From Hanleya hanleyi (lineage: Eukaryota > Mollusca > Polyplacophora > Lepidopleurida > Hanleyidae), in contig JAVTVY010019602.1 in assembly GCA_036873755.1 (NCBI GenBank), forward strand, positions 1-64,000: DNA of 64,000 bases, written 5' to 3'. The position numbers and the translations under genes are program-made. This document shows, one piece after another, positions 14,301 through 26,300 of this stretch (position 1 is the first letter of the stretch; each line of letters opens with the position of its first letter). The notes beneath the pieces were generated by a model, which saw only the letters and a list, made by a program, of their open reading frames with translations, ran no database searches and was not told where the DNA came from.

Positions 14301-17300
14301 ACCTTGAGCCCTTCATTTGTTACAAAGTTGCTCTCTGGGAATTCAATTTCAAACTTCACATAGAGATTTCCCTTTTCAAAAGGATTCCTATACATTGGCA
14401 TGCCCTCCGCCATCACAGCCTTTATACAACCTGGCAACAGAATAGGAAATGGATCAGAAAATTAACAACATTTCTGGTTTGATAGTACAGGTTAAAGCAT
14501 GCGAGGGTATGCCTCAAATCAGAGATGTTACACAGCACAGCCCCAACAGTGGACAGGTGATCAACAAAGATGTCAAAGTTAGATTATATGTTCGTTTTAT
14601 TCTGTATTTCACTGCTCATAAAGGGTGTATGGAAAAATCAACTAAATTTGAAGTCAGATAGAAAAGTAATATATCTTGGGATAAGAAAAGGAATTCTTAT
14701 CAGTATTAATGTCAAAGAAATATTTTCCCAAACAGAAATACTGCACAATACCACCTATCCAATCAGATTCTGTCATTGCCACTTCCTGTTTGCCAATTTT
14801 GGCCAAGTTAACCAATCAAATGACAGAACTAACACTTTTGGTTTATCTTGTGGTCCTATTGTGCGAGCCTCCCATTGTCTAGACTGACTGTATACTTGGT
14901 ACTATGACCGGACCAGCAGGATGTTTGATAATCACATTATGGACAGTCCTGTTTACTGGGTGTCTGATATTCGGTCATCAGGTCATAACCAGACAGTTAT
15001 TTGCTGGGTGTTTGATAATTATGTGATGGCCAGAATTGTTTACTGGGTATCTGATATCGAGTCATCAGGTGACGATAATCAGGTCATGACCAGACAATTG
15101 TTTGTTGGGGGTTTGATATTCAGGTCTCGACCAAATCATTGTTTGCTGAGTGTTTGATGATCACGTCCTGACAGTTGACCAAACTTTGTCCACACATACC
15201 TGGCTCTATGACCTGACCAGCAGGATGTTTGATAATCAAATCTCGTCCATCAAGATGTTTGATGACGAACTGGAAGCCACAGAGTGCCTCCGTCAGCGAG
15301 ATGGACCGAGAACAGTACAGATCATCACGGTTACGCTGGAATGTCTCGTGTTCCTTCATCTGTAGGACAATAATCACGTCTCCAGCTTCCACGTCCGGCT
15401 GTACAGAAGAAAATTTAGAATCATCTCAAATAAACAACATTATACTCCACTGCTTTCACACATTACAAGAATACTGACAGAAGCAATGCAGTTGTTTCCT
15501 GCAGATATGAAGATTAGATGTTTTACTTCAGGTATTAGTTCTACGAGCTTTCATTGAACCCACCCACTGCCCTCAGGGGCATGTCCCCACCCCAGGGGAT
15601 CTGAACCGACCCTCATATGCCACGGATTAAGAAGTGAAACCCACATGAGCCGACCCTTAAGAAGTGAAACCCACATGAGCCGACCCTCATACGCCACGGA
15701 TTTCACCCCATGGCTCATTCACCCCCATGGGTTAGTTCACAGGGATAGAGAGATCGTGTGCCCTTTCTATACTACTCATCACGCATGCGCAGTCGACCCA
15801 TTCTACTGTAGGGTGCAAGCCTGGCCCATGGAATCTCAGGTAGCGAAAACCCCAGGTCTCGCGGCCCACCCTATCCCACGCCACACCTATAGGGATAGGG
15901 AGATCGCGTGTCCTTTCTATACTACTACTCATCGCGCATGCGCAGTCGACCCATTCTACTGTAGGGTGAAAGCCTGGCCCATGGAATCTCAGGTAGCGAA
16001 AACCCCAGGTCTCTCGCCCCAGCCTATCCCGCGCCACACCTATGCGACCCGCTGTGCAGTGAGTAAAGTGGAGGAGGAGGAGGAGTAGGTGAGTAAAGTG
16101 GAGGAGTAGGACACGCCACGGATTATACTAGGGAGATGTAACATGTTTCTGTACACAATTCAACTGATAATGTAATTTGCTATTTATACATACCTGTTGA
16201 TCCCCCTCTCCTCTGAATGGAATCTTCTGACCATCCTTCATCCCCTTATCGATGTGAACTTCCAGTATTTTGGTTTGCTGTGTGACCTTTCTTCCTTTAC
16301 ATTCTTTACATCTGTCTTTTTCATTGATGACTTCTCCTGATGATCAAACAGAGTATTCATGAATATACAAGATGATGGCATGGATCATATGAAAGTGAAG
16401 GATCAACTGGTTAATATGATACAATAAGTGTGGTGCCAGTGAATCCAAAATTAAAATAAAGATGGAAGATATTTAAGAATTATTTTCTGAACTCCAAAAA
16501 TGTGGAAGTTCATTTTACAAGGACAATAACATCTTCACTGTATGGTAAATTATATATGTATTATGGAGAATCTCTTGGCTGAAAAACATTGTTAATAGTA
16601 GATTTCTCTGGAATATTGATAGAGAGTGCCCTATGTGGAACATTGATCAGGTTGATACAGAGTGTTCTAGGTGAGCATTGATCAGGTTGATACAGAGTGC
16701 CCTATGTGGGACCGATCAGGTTGATACAGAGTGGTCTATGTGGGGCATTGATGAGGTTGATACAGAGTGGTGACTGGTCTATGTGGGGCATTGATGAGGT
16801 TGATATAGAGTGGTCTATGTGGGACATTGATCAGGTTGATATAAAGTGGTCTAGGTGGGACATTGATCAGGTTGATACGGAGTGCCCCATGTGGGACATT
16901 GGTCAGGTTGATACAGAGTGGTCTATGTGGGGCATTGATGAGGTTGATATAGAGTGGTCTATGTGGGACATTGATCAGGTTGATATAGAGTGGTCTATGT
17001 GGGACATTGATCAGGTTGATACAGAGTGGTCTATGTGGGGCATCGATGAGGTTGATATAGAGTGGCCTGTGTGAGACATTGATCAGGTTCATATAGAGTG
17101 GTCCAGGTGGGACATTGATCAGGTTGATACAGAGTGCCCCATGTGGGACATTGATCAGGTTGATACAGAGTTGTCTAGGTGGGGCATTGATCAGGTTGAT
17201 ATAGAGTGGTCTATGTGGGACATTGATCAGGTTGATACAGAGTGCCCCATGTGGGACATTGATCAGGTTGATACAGAGTGGTCTAGGTGGGGCATTGATC

Positions 17301-20300
17301 AGGTTGATATAGAGTGGTCTATGTGGGACATTGATCAAGTTGATATAGAGTGGTCTATGTGGGACATTGATCAGGTTGATACAATCAGGTTGATACAGAG
17401 TGGTCTAGGTGGGGCATTGATCAGGTTGATACAGAGTGGTCTAGGTGGGGCATTGATCAGGTTGATACAGAGTGCCCCATGTCGGACATTGATCAGGTTG
17501 ATACGGAGTGCCCCATGCGGGACATTGATCAGGTTGATACAGAGTGGTCTATGTGGGCATTGATGAGGTTGATATAGAGTGGTCTATGTGGGACATTGAT
17601 CAGGTTCATATAGAGTGGTCTATGTGGGACATTGATCAGGTTGATACAGTGCCCCATGTGGGACATTAATCAGGTTGATACAGAGTGGTCTAGGTGGGGC
17701 ATTGATCAGGTTGATACAGAGTGCCCCATGTGGGACATTGATCAGGTTGATATAGAGTGGTCTATGTGGGGCATTGATCAGGTTGATATAGAGTGGTCTA
17801 TGTGGGGCATTGGTCAGGTTGATATAGTGTGGTCTATGTGGGACATTGATCAAGTTGATATAGAGTGGTCTATGTGGGACATTGATCAGGTTGATACAAT
17901 CAGGTTGATGGAGAGTGGTCTAGGTGGGGCATTGATCAGGTTGATACAGAGTGGTCTAGGTGGGGCATTGATCAGGTTGATACAGAGTGCCCCATGTCGG
18001 ACATTGATCAGGTTGATACGGAGTGCCCCATGCGGGACATTGATCAGGTTGATACAGAGTGGTCTATGTGGGCATTGATGAGGTTGATATAGAGTGGTCT
18101 ATGTGGGACATTGATCAGGTTCATATAGAGTGGTCTATGTGGGACATTGATCAGGTTGATACAGTGCCCCATGTGGGACATTAATCAGGTTGATACAGAG
18201 TGGTCTAGGTGGGGCATTGATCAGGTTGATACAGAGTGCCCCATGTGGGACATTGATCAGGTTGATATAGAGTGGTCTATGTGGGGCATTGATCAGGTTG
18301 ATATAGAGTGGTCTATGTGGGGCATTGGTCAGGTTGACAGAGTGGTTTACGTGGGGTATTGATCAGATCGATATAGAGTGGTCAATATGGGGAATTGAAT
18401 GGGTCAGGTTGATATAGAGTGGTCTACGTAGGACATGTGGGACATTGATCAGGTTGATATGGAGTGGTCTAGGTGGGGCATTGATCAGTTTGATACAAAG
18501 TGCCCTATGTGGGACTGATCAGGTTGATATACAGTTGTCTATGTGGGGATCAGGTTGATATAGTGTGCTCTATCTGTGGCATTTATCAGGTTGATATAGA
18601 GTGGTCTATGTGTGGCATTGATCAGGTAGATATAGAATGCTCTATGTGGGGAGCAGGTTGATATAGAATACTCTATGTGTGACATTAACCAGCTTAATAT
18701 AGAGTGCTCTACGTGGTGCATTGATCAGGTCAATATAGAGTGCTCTATGGGGACACTGATCAGGTTGATATAGAGTGCTCTATGTGGGAAGCAGGTTGAT
18801 ATAGAATACTCTATGTGGGACATTGATCAGGTTAATATATTGCTCTATGTGGGGCAATGAACAGGTTGATTTTGAGTGCTTCATGTGGGACATTGATCAG
18901 GTTGATATAGTGTGGTCTATGTGGGACATTGATCTGGTTGATATCCAGTGCTCTATGTAGGGCATCAATCAGGCTGATGTAGAGTGCTCTATGTAGGGCA
19001 TCAATCAGGCTAATATAGAGTGGTCTATGTAGGGCATCGATCAGATTGATATAGAGTGGTCTATGCGAGACATTGATCAGGTTGATATAGAGTGGTCTAT
19101 GTGGGGCATCAATCAGATAGAGTGGTCTATGTGGGACATTGATCAGGCTAATATAGAGTGGTCTATGTAGGCCATTGATCAGGTTGATATAGAGTGGTCT
19201 ATGTGGGGCATCAATCAGGTTGATATAGAGTGGTCTATGTAGGACATTGATCAGGTTGATATAGAGTGGTCTATGTAGGACATTGATCAGGTTGATATAG
19301 AGTGGTCTATGTGGGACACTGATCAGGCTGATATAGAGTGCTCTATGTAGGACATTGATCAGGTTGATATAGAGTGGTCTGTGGGACACTGATCAGGCTG
19401 ATATGGAGTGGTCTATGTGGGACATTGATCAGGCTGATATCGAGTGATCTATGTGGGACATTGATCAGCCTGATATAGAGTGGTCTATTGATCAGGTTGA
19501 TATAGAGAGGTCTATGTAGGGCATTGATCAGGTTGATATAGAGTGGTCTATGTAGGGCATTGATCAGGCTGATATAGAGTGCTCTATGTAGGGCATTGAT
19601 CAGGCGACGATGACCCAAACAAACATACCCTAACAAAACCCTAACCCTAACCAAAACTACAAAAAAATTGATATAGAGTGGTCTATGTGGGACACTGATC
19701 AGGTTGATATAGAGTGCCCAGTGTTTACCTTCTCCCCTACATTCTGGACATATACTCTGCATCTGTTGTACCATCCCTGGACCCAGCTGTCTGACTGTGA
19801 CCTTGACTCCTCGGCCACTACACACTCGACAACGCTGAGTGGCACCATCTTTACCTCCACGACTGAAAATATACAGAAAATCATATTCATGAAACAGATC
19901 ACAATGTGAGAAATCATTCGTTGATGTACAAAACATTTACAGAACTGATGAACATAAGATCAGATGTTCAAAATGAACTATATCAAGTATTTACCAATCA
20001 GCAGCTTATACAACAGTTACAGTTACCTATGAATTGAACAGAAGAAAAGAACGATGTTGTTGACCCTATGTACTTACCCACTACATTTTGGACAAATGAC
20101 TGTTTTGCTGAGTTGAAGTTTAGCAGTCTTTCCATTATACAGGTCTTCTAATGATACTCTGGAAATAAAAATTTGAGCAATGTATGAAGAAAAGATGAAT
20201 AAATTAATCTAGTGTCAAAATAAATGTTCCATGCTGCAAATTCAGTTCAGGCACTTGTTACAAAATTTGTCAATGTTCATAAGACTATAATTGAGATTAT

Positions 20301-23300
20301 TATGGTCTTATTTCCACCAGGCACGTTGAATGGTCACACATAGGGTGTTGACAGGTTTTTCTAGCCATTTTTTTTTATAGAAAATATATATATTGAGTTT
20401 GGAAGAAAATTAAGCTTCTACGAATTTGAGCCCCATGTTAAAGAATGGTTACTCATTCTCGAATTGAATTTTGTAACTGTTTTGTCTTACCACATTTGAA
20501 CTTCTGCTCCACTATTTGGGGGAATTGCAGCTCTACCATGCAGCTCTATCATGTTAATGCCCTCCAGCTTAGGGCAGCATGGTTTGTACCATACCATGTT
20601 TGTCTGGTACAGGAGGTAAATTAAAGTGCCAAACAAATTAGGCTCTCTGATGATCCATTGTGATCACCAGTGTCTGTAGAGCCTAATTTTCAAAATTCAA
20701 ATTTTTTTGTAGTTTTGGTTACGTTTTTGCTAGGGTATGTTTGTTTGGATCATCGTCGCTGTGTGACCGATAAGGTTAGGTGCGACGTTAAACTCCAAAC
20801 AACCAACCAACCAATCTATCATGTTAACAAAATTGAAACGTCTCCAGGCTAGAATTGCCAGACTTATTCTTGATGCTGATTATTCTAATTGGCTACCTTT
20901 CCGAAAACTGATGAAAACCATTTTGGTTTCTTCTGTCACTGTTAAAATCTTGTCTGATGTGTACACGTGGTTGGAATATGTAAAAGAACTGGATAGCAAA
21001 CTGGATATGCCAACCATACACCCTGGTGACCATTGAACAATACTATCCCCCAATGATGTACACGTATAGATTAGACTGTACCTTAACGGATGCATGGTAT
21101 CCTCTCCTCGCCGTCTCCCTCTCCTTCCACCACCCATCCCACCCAGGCCACCCATCCCACCCATGCCAGAGAAGGGACTGCCCCCAAACAGACCCCCAAA
21201 CAAATCTCCAAATATGTCTCCGGGAAAACCACCTACAATGACAAAAATCATTTTAGTTATGCTGTTATCAGTGAAAATTTATAAAACAGAAAATATCCCT
21301 TAGACCAATATAAGAGTTATTCTGTCATCAAGTCGCTACAATTTAACATGTTCAATATATTTCATATGAAATTTTCTAGCAATCTCTGGGAAAAGACCAT
21401 TATAGCATACTTTATGCCACAGTCGTCGCTATATAGCTGAAATATTGCTGAATGCGACGTTTTAAACCTTAATTCTCTCTCTCTCTTTATGCCACAGGTG
21501 TCAAGTTTTGAAATTTGTGTTCGAACAATGCTGATAAACTCATTTTTAAACAGGTGACGTGGTCCAATTGGTTTACATACATATCAGATGGTGATAAAAA
21601 TAAGAAGGATATATTTATATAACTAAACAGGCATGTTATTTTGGTGAACAAACCTGCACCACCAGCCCCTTCTTTGAGTCCCTGTAAGCCATATCTGTCA
21701 TACGTTTCTCTCTTCTCTGGATTTGACAATACTTCATAGGCAAAACTTATTTCTTTAAACTGGAAATATAAACAGTTATAATTATGCAGCAATTAATGTC
21801 ATGATCATCCTCTTTGATACAGCTCTTAGTTTATAAAATCAATTCTGCATATTCCATGTGAAACAAAATCGCACCATAAGCCCCAGAGAAAACAGAAATC
21901 CGCTACAAAATCTTTATTATCCACATACAATCTTCAAAATGTTGAACTGAATAAAACTACTGCTAATTTCAGGGTTTTATCCGGGGTCCTTTTGGGCGTT
22001 TCATATAGGCCTTCAACTTCAAGAAATATTTTACTTCATTTTGACCATTCATGTTAGAATTTATGTACCGTATTCTCTTTCACTAAAATTCTAAAATGGT
22101 GCTATTCAAAGTGATCGTAAACCCTCAAGTAAAGTTTCCATCAAATGAAAGACCACTGGAAAGACCGGTGTCCAAAAATATTTATTGAAATTTTTTAAGA
22201 TTTCATTACACAAGAGTAAACTGCAAAAAAAGCATGGTTTTCTAAGGTGGTCTGTTGCAATCATATCTAGGTCCAGTGATGTCACACTGCCTTAATACAT
22301 ATATTTATCCCCCCCCCCCTCTAATTAGAGGGGGGGGGGCATATAGCGATCACTTTGTCCGTCTGTCCATCTGTCCGTCCGAATTTCTTGTCCGCGCGAT
22401 ATCTCGGTTAATATTTGATGGACAGGATTGAAACTTGCATGGAATGAGGCCAGTGCCTCGTATTTGTGCAGCGTAGATTTTTTTCCGAGTTCCGGTATAA
22501 TTTTCAAGAGTTATGACCCTTTTTCTGAAATCTCTGTGAATGGGACTTGTCCGGGCTGGATCTTGGTTAATATTGTATGGGCAAGTATGAAATTTGCATG
22601 ATATGTGGTCAGTGCCCCACAGTTGTGCAGCGTAAAGTTTCGCCCCGTTTCGCATATATTTTCAAGAGTTATGTCCCTTTGTTCCTGAAATCTCCGTAAA
22701 TTGGGACTTGTCCGGGCTGGATCTTGGTTAATATTGTATGGACAATTATGAAATTTGCAGGGTACGTGGTCAGTGCCCTGTAGTTGTGCAGCGTGAAGTT
22801 TCTCCGCGTTTCGCATATATTTTCAAGAGTTATGGCCCTTTTCTTCATCAAGTCTTTGTGAATTGGGACTTGTCCGGGCTGGATCTCGGTTAATATTGTA
22901 TGGACAAGTATGGAATTTGCAGGATATGTGGTCAGTGCCCTGTAGTTGTGCAGGGTGAAGTTTCTCCGCGTTTCGTGTATATTTTCAAGAGTTATGGCCC
23001 TTTTGTTCTTGAAATCTTTGTGAATTGGGACTTGTCTGGGCTGGATCTCTGTCAATATTGTATGGACAAGTATGGAATTTGCATGATATGTGGTCAATGC
23101 CCCATAGTTGTGCAGCGTGAAGTTTCTCTGCTTTCGGTTATATTTTCAAGAGTTATGGCCCTTCGTTCATCAAACCTAAGTGAATGGGATATATTTATTT
23201 GTCCAGGTTGGATCTCAGTCCATAACCGATTTGGACCAGGAGAATGGTCCTCCACAGACCAATACAGAACAGAACAATGGCGGGGCAGTGTCAGATTAAA

Positions 23301-26300
23301 GCAGAAGGGGGGGCATACAATTGAGCGATCTCTGATTGCTTCGTTGCTGTGTTCGAACTTTGTATGCACTTTCCAATGCTTGATTCAAGCTAAAGGTGTG
23401 TATACTTTGAGTTTCAACACAGTCTCAGTTCTAATGTGCATGTTTCACCAAAATCTGGGAGATGGTAACTCATGAGTGTCAAGTCAATTTGAATCTTGCA
23501 TTTAATTTCCCCGATTTTGGTGAAACATGCACATTTGAACAGTGAGTCTGTTGAAACTCAAAGTATACACACCTTTAGCTTGAATCAAGCATTGGAAAGT
23601 GCATACAAAGTTTGAAATATATCTATTAAGGCAGTGTGACGTCACTGGACCTAGATATGATTGCAACAGACCACCATAGAATACCATGCTTTATTTGCAG
23701 TTTACTTTGTGTAATTAAATCGTAAAAAATTACAATAAATATTTTCGGACACTGTTTCCAATGGTCTTTTATTTGATGGAAACTTTACTTGAGGGTTTAC
23801 GATCATTTTAAACATGAAAATGCAAGTTACGTGCAACTTTTATAAATTTAGAATGAAAGTGGACAATATTACGATAAATAATTGTAAGGTTCCTAGACTA
23901 GCTAAAACTCTTGGATGAAATCTTGAATTCAAATAAATGTGCATTACATACCTTCTCCCCAGCTGTTGGGTTTTTGTCAGGGTGGTACTCCTTAGCAAGT
24001 TTGTAGTAGGACTGAAAAAATATAGAATCATGTTTAACAATTTTAAAGTGAAAATAATGGTGACTTGCAAAATAGCTAGACTATCTAACAAACTTTTTCA
24101 ACAGACTTTAAAGAGGTAAAAGCGTCATTTAAAAAATATTCAGCAAATAACATATTTCGATAAAAGTTATTCAGTAGTTGAGAGCAACTATGGTGAATGT
24201 GTTTCTGTGACCTCATTATTTAATATCACGGGCATTGAAATCACACTTCTGACATTGTCTGAAAAACGTAACAGCACCTGCACTTGGCTCCAGTGCCTGA
24301 GATGACGTCACAAAACGCGCACTGGCATTCCGAGCGTGATGCTTTGCAACGTCATATTCGATCTTAGAACTTTTATCGCACTGTGACGGCTTCTAACGTG
24401 ACGTCATGGATACCTGATCACGTTATCCGACGTCATCTCAGTCATTTCCCATTTTCATGTTGTTCACTAGACCGAATTGAAGAATCTGACAATATTGATC
24501 CCTATATGAAATACGAGATTTCAATACTTGAAAATCTTTTGGCAAATGTTGCAAGTGATCATGCTGTTCAGTTTACCCGAACAACTAAAATCACGCTACT
24601 ACCTCTTTAAGGTTTTTGTATGTGAATTACTCAATTTAATATATATGTATGCTGGAACAATGATGGACTTTATGCACACATTTCCCTCCCATCTATTACC
24701 ATACACCAACTTCCTCCACTAACCAAACTGGCTGTCACCATATTCGAGTGAAATAACCTGTGCGTGACATTAAACCAAATCCCCCCCCCCAATCTATTAC
24801 CACCAATGGTCAGTAATTTTTGTTCCGATGTTACATGTTAACATGGGTATACGGCAGGCTACTGATTGGTAGAGCACTCTCATTAAAAGTGTCACTAACA
24901 CTTGTCCAATAACGATGCCATCTGTTTTGACGTTGGTCATGCTGACAAAATAATCGGTCTTGTCCCGTCAATTTGCCCCATATCCAAGATGGCACTGGTT
25001 TCTGTGAAAGCCTCTATTTGAGGCTAGACCTTATTTATAACTGTCGCCTGTCGGTACCATGGCAATGGGGGTATCAGGATATTTTGGCACGCAACGTTTT
25101 GGCACGCAAACTTTCAGTAAGCGACATTTCAGCACAAAGTGAAGGGTATAACATTTCAGCAGGTGATCTTTCGATACCCATTTTTCAGACCAAATTTTTA
25201 TAAGCTAAATATAAAGATTTTCACTGTCTTTTTTAACATATATGTATAACATATAAACAGACCATTTTAAGGGTTACCAAGTTGTAGATTCTTGTAGTTG
25301 CCCACCATTATCCATGAGATTTCAGCAACTTTTTTCTCAAATTAAGGCTGATTGATGAGGTTTTTACTAGTAATAGAATACAACATATCTAAAATCACAT
25401 TATGTACATATGTACCTCAATACTTGTGGTTTTGCTTTATGACAATGTCTTTATAAACCAACTGCATATGAGAAAAAAGTTGCCTAAATGTCACAGATAT
25501 TCGCGGTCAAAGAATCTACAACTTCGTTAAAATGGTCTGTCTATATAAATATATGTTAAACATATGTAGGATTGATAAGTTTAAATTTTTTATAAAGGTA
25601 CTCACATATAGAGGGAAGCCACAAGAGCATGATAACATTTACCATTCAAGCGTACAACAAGCCAAATGATCACAACTAGTAGAGAGGTTGCCCTGAGCTT
25701 AAAACGTGAAATCGCCATCAAAACTGCAAATTTTAGCACAGCAGAAGTCAGGTGTTCAAAGAGAAATTCAAAGCAATAGAAATAACTCTAATAACTGTTC
25801 AGGGGAAAACAATTTGAGGGTCGGGTAGCTGATGTAAGGAAATTAAGTCCTGTGTGTTGACTGAGCATACTGTGTAACACCGGCGAGTCACACCCGTCGA
25901 GCGCCTCATTTCTTTCTTACCCAGGAAAGCGGAAGAGCAGGTCCATAAAATGTTTCAAAGATTACAGATGATTTACCGGGTTTTAGAAAGAAAGATTTCT
26001 ACAGTTGTTCATTCTATTAATATCAGTCCTTATGATATTGCTTACTTCGGCCCGCTCAAAATACCTTTGAAGAAAAATATGATTGAATTTCCGTTGCATT
26101 TCGGTTCATGGCTATATGGTTCCGACTCTTTCAACTCATTCCATTCATTTATGTTGTTCGGGGACATCGTGGATGACGTGTCTTCCGCCAAAACATGCAA
26201 AACAGATTTTGTCAAAAGTCAAATCATTGGTCGTCGAATCGCTGACGTAACATTTCCTGGTTCAATTTATCAGGCTGCGCAACAATCGGCGCACATACAT

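Larger units (their letters stand above)
22112..23805. mobile_element. foldback/MITE-like element with ~200-bp TIRs
   Basis: The left arm 22112-22310 (gatcgtaaaccctcaagtaaagtttcc ... gtgatgtcacactgcctta) is an inverted match to 23615-23805 (taaggcagtgtgacgtcac ... ggaaactttacttgagggtttacgatca). Inside are a C-run/G-run hairpin (22309-22339), about five to six ~158-bp tandem units (22360-23220), and a second inverted repeat (23353-23460 against 23505-23612). No transposase frame, so it is non-autonomous. It sits in intron 2 of the DNAJA2-like gene. Confidence 0.75.

Noticed and set aside
19602..19672. Telomere-like words (ccctaac repeats).
   Set aside because: They belong to the dispersed ~270-bp repeat (copies at 11965, 12237, 20555), which has the same words in unique flanking context; not a telomeric tract.
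16697..19936. Long open frames on both strands with 12-residue repeats ([24 protein letters not shown]).
   Set aside because: They are produced by the 36-bp minisatellite, whose length is a multiple of three; they lie in an intron of the DNAJA2-like gene.
22350..23475. Overlapping 90-190 codon frames on both strands.
   Set aside because: They run through the 158-bp tandem units and hairpin of the foldback element; no conserved protein pattern.
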